A stretch of DNA of 64,000 bases from Candidatus Wallbacteria bacterium (GTDB lineage: Bacteria > Muiribacteriota > UBA6191 > JACPRK01), in contig JACQZN010000001.1 in assembly GCA_016213845.1 (NCBI GenBank), forward strand, positions 34,235 to 98,234. Reading direction: 5' to 3'. Position numbers and translations under genes: made by a program. The stretch's first letter is position 1, and each line of letters opens with the position of its first letter. The notes beneath the pieces were generated by a model that was not told where the DNA came from, ran no database searches, and was given only the letters and a program-made list of their open reading frames with translations. This document shows, in pieces, positions 1-10,800 of this stretch.

Positions 1-620
1 ACCGTGCCCAGTGGCAGGCCCTTCAGGAAGTAGAAGACGTTGGCCGGGACCATTCCGGCGTAGACCTTGCCCAGGTCCTTGAGCCGGGAAGTGTCCGCGG
101 CCGACAGCCCCCCGGCGCCGCCGGCCTTGCGCGCGCGGTCGAGGAAGCTCTCCGCGTCTGCCCGGCTGTTGCAGGCGACCTCGCTGGCTTCCACCGATTC
201 CGGCTCCACCATCAGCGCCTTGCGCGTCTCGTAGGCTGCGCGAGCGGCCTCGGGCGTGATCGGTGGCAGCTTCGCCTTCTCCTCGTCGAAGACCAGGCGC
301 GCCAGCGTCTCGCGGACCTTCGGCGCCAGGCGGGCCTTCACCGCAGGGTTCTTGTCGTACCCCTTGCGCTTGCCCAGCTCGAGCAGCGTACGGAACTTCA
401 CGAGCTCGGCCAGGTACTGGCGCTGGCCGCGGGACTTCAGCTCGGGAGGGCCGGCTGCGAACATCCGCTCCAGCTCTGCCCTGGAGATCGGAACTCCGCC
501 AACTCGCGCCAGCACGTCACCCGGCCCGGCCCGGGGCGCCGAGGGCGCTGCGGAGGGTTCAGCCGCGGCCAGCTGCGCCGCGAGCGCCAGGGACAGCGAG
601 ACGGTCCTGAGGGCTTTCAC
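1..620 (-). CDS. periplasmic peptidyl-prolyl isomerase / foldase (SurA/PrsA type), 3' end outside window
   Basis: Reading the minus strand from a GTG at 620 gives an uninterrupted frame to the window edge (206 codons). It begins with a hydrophobic leader (VKALRTVSLSLALAAQLAAA) followed by a Pro/Ala-rich linker. Next comes LARVGGVPISRAELE, the typical N-terminal strand-helix of SurA/PrsA/PpiC foldases, and then a charged helical region. The parvulin catalytic domain itself would lie beyond the window. The frame opens 22 bases after the stop of the galactokinase-like gene on the same strand, so co-transcription is likely. Such proteins fold exported proteins in the periplasm, and the giant secreted protein upstream is an obvious possible client, though this is inference. 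The GTG has no clear Shine-Dalgarno sequence. The family assignment rests on the N-terminal half only. Confidence 0.7.
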   Translation of the reverse strand, partial: MKALRTVSLSLALAAQLAAAEPSAAPSAPRAGPGDVLARVGGVPISRAELERMFAAGPPELKSRGQRQYLAELVKFRTLLELGKRKGYDKNPAVKARLAPKVRETLARLVFDEEKAKLPPITPEAARAAYETRKALMVEPESVEASEVACNSRADAESFLDRARKAGGAGGLSAADTSRLKDLGKVYAGMVPANVFYFLKGLPLGT

Positions 621-642
621 GCAGCGAGTATAACGCGGCCTG

Positions 643-1782
643 CTAGGTGAGCTCGACCGTGACCGCAGCTGCCGGATGGCCCACCGTCAACAGCCGGGAG
701 TCGCGGCCATAGCGCCGGTCGTAGAACGTGCGGACCCGTTGCTCTAGCTGCTCGAGCGCAGTGTCGTGCACGAGCGCCACGACGCAACCGGCATTGCGCT
801 CGCGCGCCAGCCGGGCCCCCAGGACCCCGGGCGCGGACTGCACCAGCCGTGTGAGCCCGTCCAGCTCCTGCGGCTCGATCACCAGGTGAGCTGCCAGGCT
901 GGCATGGCTTTCGTTCAGGAGCCGCCCGAGCTGCCCCAGCTCGCCGCCTTCGAGCGCGTCGGTGGCGTGCCGCACGCGCTCGGCCTCGCCGATGATGTGG
1001 CGGCAACGCTTCCGGGCACGCTCATCGACGGCCTCGAGCTCGCCCTCGGTCAGGTCCCGCAGTCGCTCCAGGTCGCCACGGGAGGCCTGCGCGGCCTCGA
1101 GCGCCTTGCTGCACTCATCGCGCACGCGCTGGGCGTCGGCCTGGCTGGCCGTCTTCCGCAGCCCCGTGTCGACCAGTACGAGGTGGTAGTCCGTCGGCTC
1201 CAGCGCCAGCACGCGGGTCGAGCGGTCGTGGCAGTCGACGAGCACGACGTGGTCCGGCTGCGTGGCCACGGCCGCCAGAAAGGGCGTGAGCGCCTCGCCG
1301 ACCCCCATGAAGGCGTTCTCGGCCTGCCAGCAGAGGCGCGCTCGGTCCGGGGCCGAAAGCCGGCCGCCCGCCAGCGCGTCGAGCGCGCTCACCAGCGCCA
1401 GCTCGAGCGCCGCCGAGGAGGCCAGACCTGCACCGACCGGCAGCTCTCCGTCGACGTAGACTTCAAAGCCACTCTGCCGCAGCCCTTCGCGCTCCAGCAT
1501 CTCCAGCACGGCCGCCACCGGGTCGGTCCACCCCCAGGTCCGCTCCAGCTTGTCGAGAGCCAGCGCCGACTCGCCCCCGATGCCGCGGCTCCGAAGATAG
1601 ACCCTGCGGTCGGACCTGCGGGCCACAGCGACCTGCACTCGCTGCTCCAGCGCCACGGCCAGTACCAAGCCCGCGTCGTGCCCGCTGTCCTCGCCGATCA
1701 CGTTCACGACCCCTGGCGCAGAGGCCACGGCCTCCGGGCGCTTACGAAAGACTCTCTCGAACTCCGCGATCAGCTCCGCCAT
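643..1782 (-). CDS. galactokinase-like GHMP-fold protein, probable pseudoenzyme
   Basis: 379 residues, the normal length for GalK, and collinear with it. The galactokinase signature region is VVNVIGEDSGHD (residues 25-36), where active enzymes have RxNLIGEHTDY. The catalytic Arg, and the sugar-binding His and Asp, are therefore Val25, Asp32 and Gly34. The ATP loop GLASSAA (119-125) is kept. The segment that normally reads GxxxGxMDQF is GVGEALTPF (160-168), so the catalytic Asp is replaced by Thr166. The late glycine-rich motif (GVLGxRxTGGGFGGC) is GVLGARLARERNAGC. The fold is clearly galactokinase, but sugar phosphotransfer is unlikely. GGAGG lies 3 bases before the ATG. The gene lies between the foldase and the giant secreted protein, all on the same strand. 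It may be a sugar-binding or regulatory relative. Confidence 0.8.
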   Translation of the reverse strand: MAELIAEFERVFRKRPEAVASAPGVVNVIGEDSGHDAGLVLAVALEQRVQVAVARRSDRRVYLRSRGIGGESALALDKLERTWGWTDPVAAVLEMLEREGLRQSGFEVYVDGELPVGAGLASSAALELALVSALDALAGGRLSAPDRARLCWQAENAFMGVGEALTPFLAAVATQPDHVVLVDCHDRSTRVLALEPTDYHLVLVDTGLRKTASQADAQRVRDECSKALEAAQASRGDLERLRDLTEGELEAVDERARKRCRHIIGEAERVRHATDALEGGELGQLGRLLNESHASLAAHLVIEPQELDGLTRLVQSAPGVLGARLARERNAGCVVALVHDTALEQLEQRVRTFYDRRYGRDSRLLTVGHPAAAVTVELT

Positions 1783-1800
1783 CTGCCTCCAACGCGCGGA

Positions 1801-1856
1801 GTCCTCATCTCGCCGGACAGATCGACTGGAGTCGAACGCTCCGCCGAGATGAGGAC
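1801..1856. repeat. inverted repeat with nested small stem
   Basis: GTCCTCATCTCG at 1801-1812 is perfectly repeated in inverse orientation at 1845-1856. Between them is a second short stem (CGACT/AGTCG, around 1823-1834). It lies between the stop of the giant secreted gene (1888) and the start of the galactokinase-like gene (1782), both transcribed leftward. It could be a terminator or processing site for the giant transcript. There is no T-run, so it is not a classical intrinsic terminator. Confidence 0.5.
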
Positions 1857-1887
1857 CCCTGGGCTTCGTTCCGTCTTGTTCGCTCCT

Positions 1888-4800
1888 CTATTCCGCGCAG
1901 GTCGGCAAGCTGAGCGTCCGGCTCGACGGCACCGACATCAGGTACGCCCTGCCCCGTTCGATGGCAAACGGCGTGGTCGTCAGGCCCGGCAGGTAGACGT
2001 CGAACTTGCCCGTCGTGGCGTCGAACCTCACGACGAAGGAGGCGCCCGCACGGTCACGGAGTTTCTCTGCGGTCTCGTTGGAGGGCGCCCCGCGCGGGTA
2101 CGCCACCAGGTTGGTCCCCTGGCCCAGCGCCCGCGCCAGTCCGGTTCCGGGCCAAGCGCGTCCGGTGACGGGCACCGTGATGGCGCTGCGCCGGCTGGAG
2201 ACCAGGTAACCCTCGTTGCCCTGGATGGCGAACGGCGCCAGGTTCAGCGCCGAGTGCCACGCCTGGAACTGCATCGAGCCGTCCTCGCCCTGGAAGGTGC
2301 GGATCACGATCGGCGAGCTGGTCAGGGCCGACAGGTCCGCCGCCGTGTAACTGGTCCCGGGTGTGACGGCCACCGAGACGAGGTCGAGCCCACGCCGCAG
2401 CGGCAGGCTCACCGTCTGGGTCGTCGTCGGGTCGAGCGTGATGCTGACGTTGAACGGATCGGACTGGTCGTTGCCGTCGTCGACCACCAGCGCGAAGACC
2501 ACCTCGCGCGGATCGTCGCTGCCCAGGTCGGGCGCTACGAACGTCGTCAGCGACGAGAACGGGTTGGACAGCACGATCTGTGGCCCGGCCACCTGCGTCC
2601 ACCTGTAGAGCACCGAGGCAGTAGAGTTGGGGCCGGAGTCCTCCGAGTTCGACCCGTCCAGCCGCACCGGCTCGCACAGCCCGATGGAGGTCTTGTTCGG
2701 CAGCACCCTGGCCCTCGCCACCGGCACGCTGTTCGTGAGCGAGTTGACGATGACCCGGATGAAGCGCCTCACCTGGACGCCGGTCGGCTTGCCGGTAGCG
2801 TCGAGCTGCTCCACGGTGCACTGGAAGACGTGCACGCGCGACGTGGTCGGCGTGAACTGCACCTGGCTCTGAAGGCTGACCGTGTTCACGGCACCGGTCG
2901 TGAGAGCGACGGTCGGCCCGGCGACCTGCTGGAAGCCATAGTTCAAGCGCTGGGTGTTGGCCTGGACCTCGGGATCGACCACGATTGCCGTGAGGGTCAC
3001 CGTGGTCGGAAGAGTCACGCGCAGCGAGCTCGTCGTCCCTTCGGTCACTTCATCGCCGAAGTCGACACCCTGCGCCGTCGTCGAGGTCGCCGAGGCTCTC
3101 AGCGAAAGCACGGGCAGACGGTCCCCCTCGGCCAGCACGACCGCGCGGCCCAAGGCCGGACGGCTCTTGCTGCCCTTCGGGTCGGTCACGACCAGCTCGA
3201 AGTCGTAGGAGCCCGCCGTGGTCGGCTGGAAGGCCGGCTGCGACGTCGACTCCGACGGCGCCAGCGCCACGCGATCTCCGGAGATCTGAGTCCACTGGTA
3301 GGTGAGCTGGTTGGGATCGTCGCGGTCGGTCGAGAAGGAGCCGTCGAGCGTCACGATGTCGCCGACAGTGAAGGTCAGGACCGGCGTGGCGAAGCTGGAG
3401 ATGCGCCCCCTGGCAGTGTCGCGGACGCGGAACTCGGCAGAGGGCGTGGCGTTACTGTCTCGGATGGAGACGTCGATGTCGACCGTGTCCGGGGAACTGT
3501 CGAACTGCGTGTTGTTGACCACGAGCTGGAACCGATAGGTGCCTGCCAGGTCGGGCACGAATTGCGCCAGCGGCGTGTCGGCCAGGTTGGGGAAGAGCGG
3601 TGAGGTGACGTTGGAGCCGGCGGGAGCGCTTGTGACCGTCCACTGGTAGGTGAGCCGGCGGGGCAGACCGCCTGGGGGCGGCGAATCGGCGCTCTCGCGG
3701 CCGTCCAGGCGGATGAACTGGACCGGCTTCTTCGGATCGAGGGGGTCGGGAATGTCGCGCACGACGTCGAGCGACCCCGTGGAGACGCGAGTGATGACTA
3801 CGGCGCGGTCCAAGCCGGCGTTGGCGTTCGGGATCACGTTGCGCGGGTCGAGCGCGCGTACTTCCACGAGCCGCGTCGAGCTGTCGCCGAGCGGGTCGGT
3901 GACTGTCAGAGAGAAGACATAGGCGCCCGAGTCGAGCACCCTGCCATCGGTCGAGCGGTCGGCGCTGAACTGAACCCGAGTCGCCGGAGCGTTCGGCTCC
4001 AGAATCACAGGGGAGGTCGTCCGGTTCAGGGCGACCGCCGAGGCCGGCCGCTTGACCAGCCGCCACCGGTAGGTGAATGGATCGCCGTTGGCGTCCTGGG
4101 AGGCGCGGCCGTCGAGCACAGCGACCGTGGTCGTGCGATTTGCCGGGATGGTGCTCGCGGGGTTGGGGAGCAGGAACTGCTGGGGAAGGCCCGGCTCTGC
4201 CAGAGGAGGCACGTTCTTCACGCTGAACTGCACCTGCGCCACGCTGGTGCGGCCGGTACGGTCGGTGACCGTCAGCCGGAAGGCATATGTCCCCGAGGCG
4301 TTGGCGCGGTAGCGCAAGAGCGAGGCTGCCTCGTCGGCAGACGAAAGCGTCGCCACGTTCGCCGGGGTGGGCGGACGCAGAATCTCCCACTTGTAGGTGA
4401 GCGTGTCGCCCGGGTCGGGATCGAAGCTCCCGGTGGCGTCCAACCGCACCAGCTGAGGCCCGGCGTTGTCGGCCAGTATGGGCCGGACCACGGCCTGGGG
4501 CGCCCGGCCCTCGGTCACGCGCTGGCGTGTCAGTTCCTGTCCGGTCGACGGGTCCCTCACGGCGAAGTCGTACACGGTCGCCGCGGTGAGGTTGACATTG
4601 GTGAACGTGACGTTTCCAGAGACGACGGTGGCCGTGTAGGTCACCGTGGCGCCGCCAGCGGTCGGTGTCACCACCAGTTCGAGCAACTTGTCGGAGACCG
4701 TGGAGCCGTTAGCGTCCTGAAGGCCCGAGTAGGAGACGGTCACCTGGATTCCCGGCGTGCCCAGGTCCGTGTCGTTGGCCACGCTGAAGGAGCCGGAGGA

Positions 4801-7800
4801 GTCCGAGGGCTTGAGCACCATCGCCGGCGCGATGGCTGCGGGCGCGGTGGAAGCTCCAATCGTGCGGATCTTGCCGGTCCCCGTTCCGAAGAAGATGTTG
4901 CGCTGGCCGTCGACGGCCATTCCCACCGGGTCGCAGACCTGTGAAATGGCTGCGGGCCCGCCGTCGCCGAAGTCGGCCGCAGTGCCGTTGCCGGCGAGCG
5001 AGGAGATGACGCGCGGTGTCGGCGCGATTCGCCGGATGCGGTGGTTGTTGCTGTCGGAGACGTAACCGAAGGCTGCGGAGTCGAGCGCCACGCCGTCGGG
5101 GCCGAAGAGCTGAGCGTCCTTGGCCAACCCGGCGTCGCCGCTGAAGCCCGGTTGACCGGTCCCGGCAAGGGTCGAGATGCGCCCGGTCGCCGGGTCGATG
5201 CGGCGCACCCGGTGCCCCTGGTCCTCGCAGATGAGCAGTCCGCCCTGACTGTCGAAGGCCAGGCGGGTCGGGAAGTTCAGCAAGGCCTGAGTAGCCAGCC
5301 CGCCGTCGCCGGAGGAGCCGGGGAAGCCGCGGCCGGCCACGGTCGTGATGATGCCGCTGGAGAACGCCACCCGACGGACGGCGTGGTTACCCGTGTCGGC
5401 GATGAAGAGGTCGCCGGTCGAGGCCTGGCGGATCGCCTGGTGAGGCTTGTTCAGCGCTGCGTTGGTCGCCAGCTGGCCGTCCCCCGCGTAGCCGCTAGCA
5501 TTGAACGGATCGAGCAGCAGTCCGCCCGCCACCGTCTGCACGGTTCCGCCGCTCACTCGCCGAATGCGGTGGTTGAATGTGTCGGCGATGAGGATGTCGT
5601 CGACCCCGACGACCGAAAGGCCTTCGGGACGCGCGAAACGGGCGTCGACGGCCAGTCCGTTGTCCCCGGAGAACCCGGGCGTGAACGGACTGTTGGAGCC
5701 GGAAGACGAAGCGGAGCTGTTGTGCGCGGGGCCGGCGATGGTCCGGACGGTGCGCGTCGCCGCGTCCATCTTCCGGACACGGTTGCTGGACCCTTCGGCG
5801 TAGTAGAGGCTCCCTTGCGCATCCAGGCCCACGTCGTCGGGACCCGAAATGTAGGTCCGCAGCGCAGCTTCGCCTTCAGAGGAGCTTCCGGAGGCTTCGA
5901 CCGGTCCGATGACGGTGTCGATGATGGGCCCCAGCTCGCTCGCATTTCGAACGGACACGACGACGTCGTCGGAGCCGGTGGCTCCGAATGGATCGGTCGC
6001 CGTCAGTCGCAGCGTAAAGTTCCCGAGCGCGCCCGGTTGCAATCGCAGTCGCGTCGAGGATGTCGTGGCCGAACCCAGCACGCCGGTCGAAGTCACCTCC
6101 GACCAGCGGACAGTCGTGCTGTCCCCGTCTGCGTCAGACGCCAGTCCTTCGAGGTTGATGAACCGTCCCAGCGCAAGGATTCGATCCGGCCCGGCCTTGG
6201 CGACGGGCGGACGATTGCTGGTCGGGGCGACGACCGTGACCGTGTTCGACGAGCGTACCCGGTCGTTGGCCGGATTGCCGTCCACGCGGCCCGACGGGCT
6301 TACCACTCCGACCACGAAGTAGGTCCCGGCGGCCTGGTTGCGCGCCACCGAGCAGCTGACGGTGCCCGTCGTCGTCTGGCCGCCCGCAACGTCGAAGAAG
6401 AACCGGGTGCCGATGCTCCGGACCGTGTCGGTCAGCAAGCCGCTCTCCGAAAGATACAGGCTCACGAACGCCGTGTGATCGCTATCGAGCTCGGGGGTGG
6501 TCAGCGAAATGGCAACCGGCACGGAGAAGCTGACCCCCGACTTGACGGCCGGAGTCGTGACCGAGAACGCCCCGAGTGAGAAGTCGATCGTCGGAGGCGT
6601 CGTGAGCGTGAGCGGGTCGGCCGCGAACCGCAGGTTATTGAACTTGTTCTGCTCGCCCAGTACGCCGCTCCGATCCGCGGCCACTCCCAGGAAGTACTGA
6701 CCCGGCGTCATCCCTCCGACGTTCACCGGGAACTGGAAGACCATCGTCTGGTTCGGGATGACCGTGACGCTCCGGTACTCTCTGGGACTCGGCGAGTAAA
6801 TGTTGATGGCGGGCGACTTCTCCAGGAAGATGTCCGCGCTGACCGGAATCGGATCGAAGCGGCTGACGTCGGGTACCGAGTAGCTCATCGTTACCGTGGT
6901 CGCCAGCTCATTGAGCGCGAACGTCGTCGCCGGGCTGAATGACACGCCCAGCACGTTCAGGTCCACCACCGGGGAGCCCATGCTCACCGGCTGGCTCGCC
7001 AGCGCGTTGTTCGCGCGGTTGAAATCCGGGAGCTGACCTGCCCTGTCGAGTACACCGATGATGAAGTAGGTGCCGGGAGGCACCGCGCCCGGAATGAATG
7101 CCCTGATGGCAACGTCCTGCACCTGCCCGGCCGACAGGTTGAACGACGTCTGTCCCATCGTCCGGTCGGAGTCCTTGTCGAAGATCGAGTCCGCCGAAAG
7201 ACATGCCTCCAGCGTCACGGTGCGGAGCGGGTAACCGATGGACGGCGCGAAGTAAGCGACCGTCGCCGTCAGGGGCACTGTCTCAGCCGGCAGCAGGGCG
7301 TCCCGCGTGCTTCGCATCGCCAGGAGAGCGAAGTCGGTTTGAGCCGAGAAAATCGACGCCGTCTGTGTGCTGGCAAGCACATTGTTCAGCTCGTTGGTCT
7401 CCTTGAACGAGTTGAACTCGTCGAGCTCCCCGATGACGAAGTAGCTGCCAGGCACAACCGAGGCCGGAATCGTCAGAGACAGCTGCTCGGTGCGCGTCTC
7501 GTTCGGAACAAGCTCCGTAAACGTGTAGTTGAGCTTGAGGTCCGTCCCCTTCTGCAGGCTGTTGTCCTGCGAAAGCCATCCCGTCACCCGCGTGTAAATC
7601 GACTGGAAGTTACGGTTGGGAGCCTCGTAGCGAGCCGACGCGCTGACCGCCAGCGAGTCGCCGACGCTCTCGCCGGGCTCGAGCAGTTGCACGTTCACGA
7701 ATCGCAGGTCGATCCCGCCAGGCACGACCGTTATCGGAATCGACGCCACGTTGTTGGCCCGCGTCGTCTCGGCGATACCCCGGTTGCTGTTCAGCTCCAC

Positions 7801-10800
7801 GATGAGGAAGTAATTGCCGGGCGCCTGGTCCGACTGGATGGCCACTTGCCGCTGCTCGATCCTCGGCTCGTTGACCAGGGGGTAGGCAAAGGAGCTCAGC
7901 AGCTCACGCTGCGTGCCCGCCCCGAGCGTGCTCGAAGTGCTCAGCAGCACCCGATAGCTCAGGCTGTCCTGGAAGGTCCCCATTGCGCCGGGGTCGTCGA
8001 TCTGCAGCGTGATCGTCACCGGAACCAAGCCGAGCGCCGAGGTCACCGTGAGCGGCGACGTGAAATCGAGTAATCGAATGTCCTTGGACCCGGCGGTCAC
8101 CGTCAGCGGCAGCGGGTCGGCGACCACGTTGTTCGCCAGCGTCGTCTCCGGTATGCCATTGGTGCTGGAGATCTTCGCTCGCAGGAAGTACGTGCCAGGC
8201 GTCACGCCGCCGGGCGCGGAGAAGGTGTACTGACCTTGGCCGGCAAAGCCCGAGTTCGGCCCCATGTTGACGCCGAAGAGCGGCGACGGGATCGAGAGAT
8301 CCACCCTGCCAAGCTTCCCTTCCGGGTCCCGGGTCAAGAACGCTTCGAAACGCACGCCCAGGGACCCGAAATCGGTCGTCGGCGCGGAGTAGAAGGCGCT
8401 GACCGAAACAGGCACCATGCCCCCGGCCGAGACCGTCCGACTCTCGGCAGCTACCGATGTCATCGAAAGATCGACCGCGACCGGGCCCACAGCGAAGGGC
8501 CCGAGCGCTTGCACGTTGTTCCCCTCTGCAGACGCCGATTCGCGAACTTGCCCCGTATAGTCGGTCTCGCAAAGCAGGAAATACTGGCCGGGCCTGACTC
8601 CCGTGGGAACCAGGAACGAGCGCGGTCCTCCGGACGATCCACCGGCGACTATTGCCATGGACGCTTGCTCGACAAAAACATCGAAATCGTCAGGGACGCG
8701 GTCGGTCGACAGAAGGAACCGGTTGAGGACGTTGAAGCGAGTCCCCGGAGGCGACGCCGAGCCCGTGATCTGCACGGTCAAAGTCGTCTGCATGAGGAAG
8801 CTAGGGGCCGCCGACACCGGCTGTTTGAGGAACCGAAAGTCCGCAATCCGCACATCCAGCCCGGAGTCCCCGATCTGGACGGTCGAGGACGAAACGAAAA
8901 CGTTGTTGAGCTCGTTGGTCTCCTGAAACGCGTCGTTGCCGTCGACATCTGCGATGACGAAGAAGTTGCCTGGCTTGAGATTGGCGATGCCGCCCAGCGG
9001 GAACATTCGCGATGTCACTACGGGCTGGCCCGTCGTCAGAAACGAACTGGCGGTCCCGATGGGGATATCCAGCGCTCGGTCGAGCGCCCTGTTGGGCGAC
9101 AAGTAGAAGGTGGTGGCTACCTCGAGCTGGGGCAGATTGGTTTGCGGAGATGTCATCGCGATCGCCACCGTCACCGGAAGCGAGTCCGCCAGGCTGGCGA
9201 CGCTGGGGATCGCCAGCGAAAGCGGTCGCAGATCGGCGCGCACACCCTCGGCAAAGATCTGGTAGCGCCCGATGTCGTTGTTGCTCCCGTGCTCGACGCG
9301 CACGTAGTAGGTGCCCGACGCAAAGATCGGCAGGTAGTTGCGGCGGATGGGCGTGCTGCCGAACCCGGTCTCCTGGAAGAGCTGTCTCCTGCCATCCTGA
9401 TCGAAGAGCGTCACCCTGCAGAAAAATGGCGCGTCCACCACCAGGTTGACGGGCACACCTTCGATCGCCTGGATGGCAAAGACGTCGATGTCCCTCGGGA
9501 AGTCGATGCCGGCCTCCAGGCGCGTGCCGTTCGGCAACAGGTCCCGGGGAATCTGGACGTCGATGGGCGAGTCGGCGTGGTCGTCGGGGGGCCGGAAGAG
9601 CGTCACGGCATTCGCGGAGACGAAGACGTTGTTCTGCTCGTTGGCCTCGGGGGTGTTCTTGTCGGCGTCGGCGATCCCGATGAGGAAGTAGGGCCCAGGA
9701 TCGGCCAGGATGGGCGGGAACTTCGTCGCCGTGCCCGAGAAGCGTTCGCCGGGATTCAGGAAGAAGGAGCTGGCGCTGGTCAGGAGCTGATCGGAGGCGT
9801 CGACCTGGCGATCTCGCGAGAGCATGAACTCTACCGGGATGCTGCGGCCCGAGAAGCCGGCCGGCGCGTTGTGGACAACGGTGAACGAGACCACGAGTTG
9901 CGAGGTGACAGAGGTGGTCGAGGTCAGGGACGACACGGACTCCAAGACGAAATCGACGGGGGAGGTAGTGACGCCGACGACCCCTCCGGAGCCCAGCTCG
10001 TTATTGCCTTCGTTGCGTTCCTTCACGCTGTCGTTGGGATCGAGCACGCCCACGATCTTGTAGCTGCCTGGCTCAACCGAGGCCGGCAGCGAGACGGAAC
10101 GCGAGAGCCCAAAGGTCTGGCCGGGTGCGAACGAGCCGGGGAAAGCACTAGTCAGATACGCGGCGCCGGCGCGACGGCCGTCACGACTCAGGTAGAAGTC
10201 CACCTGCATGCTCTGGAAGGGGAAGCCTGCGTCCGGCGCCTCGTAGATTGCCGAAAAGGTCACCGGGAGAGTGGAAAGCTGGGCAGTCGTGGAGACCTGC
10301 GCCGCCACCGAGAGCAGCCGCAGGTCGACGGGTGTCCCTGAGATGCTCAATGCCGGGGTTCTGACGAACGTGTTGTTCTGTTCGTTGCTCTCGCGGAGGC
10401 TTCCGAAGGGACTTCCGAAGGAAGGTGGATCGACCCGCCCGATCAAAAAGTAGCTTCCGGTCGCAAGCGTGGATGGAATTCTCGAGCTCTGCGGCCGACC
10501 GAAACGCTGCCCCCGGGAGATCGAGAAGAAGTCGCTATCGAGGAAGATGTCCTGATCATCGGGAGTCTGGTCCAGCGACAGCTTGAGATCGACGCCGACA
10601 CTGAAGGATCGGTTGTCGCCCGAGGGGCCGTCCAGCCGGACGGCGTACGAGGTGCCCAGCAGCGAGCCGGCGCTGGTGGCCGACGGGGCCGCAGCGACCG
10701 ATTCGAACACGAGATCGAACGCGGAGCTCGTAACCTGAACCGGCGAGGCGCTGACGGCTCGGTTGTTCGACGAGGTCGTCTCCGGCCGGGAGGAGTCGGG

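Noticed and set aside
643..1782. Active galactokinase
   Set aside because: Catalytic Arg and Asp and the sugar-binding motif are substituted.
766..3603. Long open frame on the plus strand spanning the galactokinase-like gene and the giant gene
   Set aside because: Arg/His/Gln-rich composition without domains; it is antisense to two well-supported genes and reflects GC-rich codon bias.
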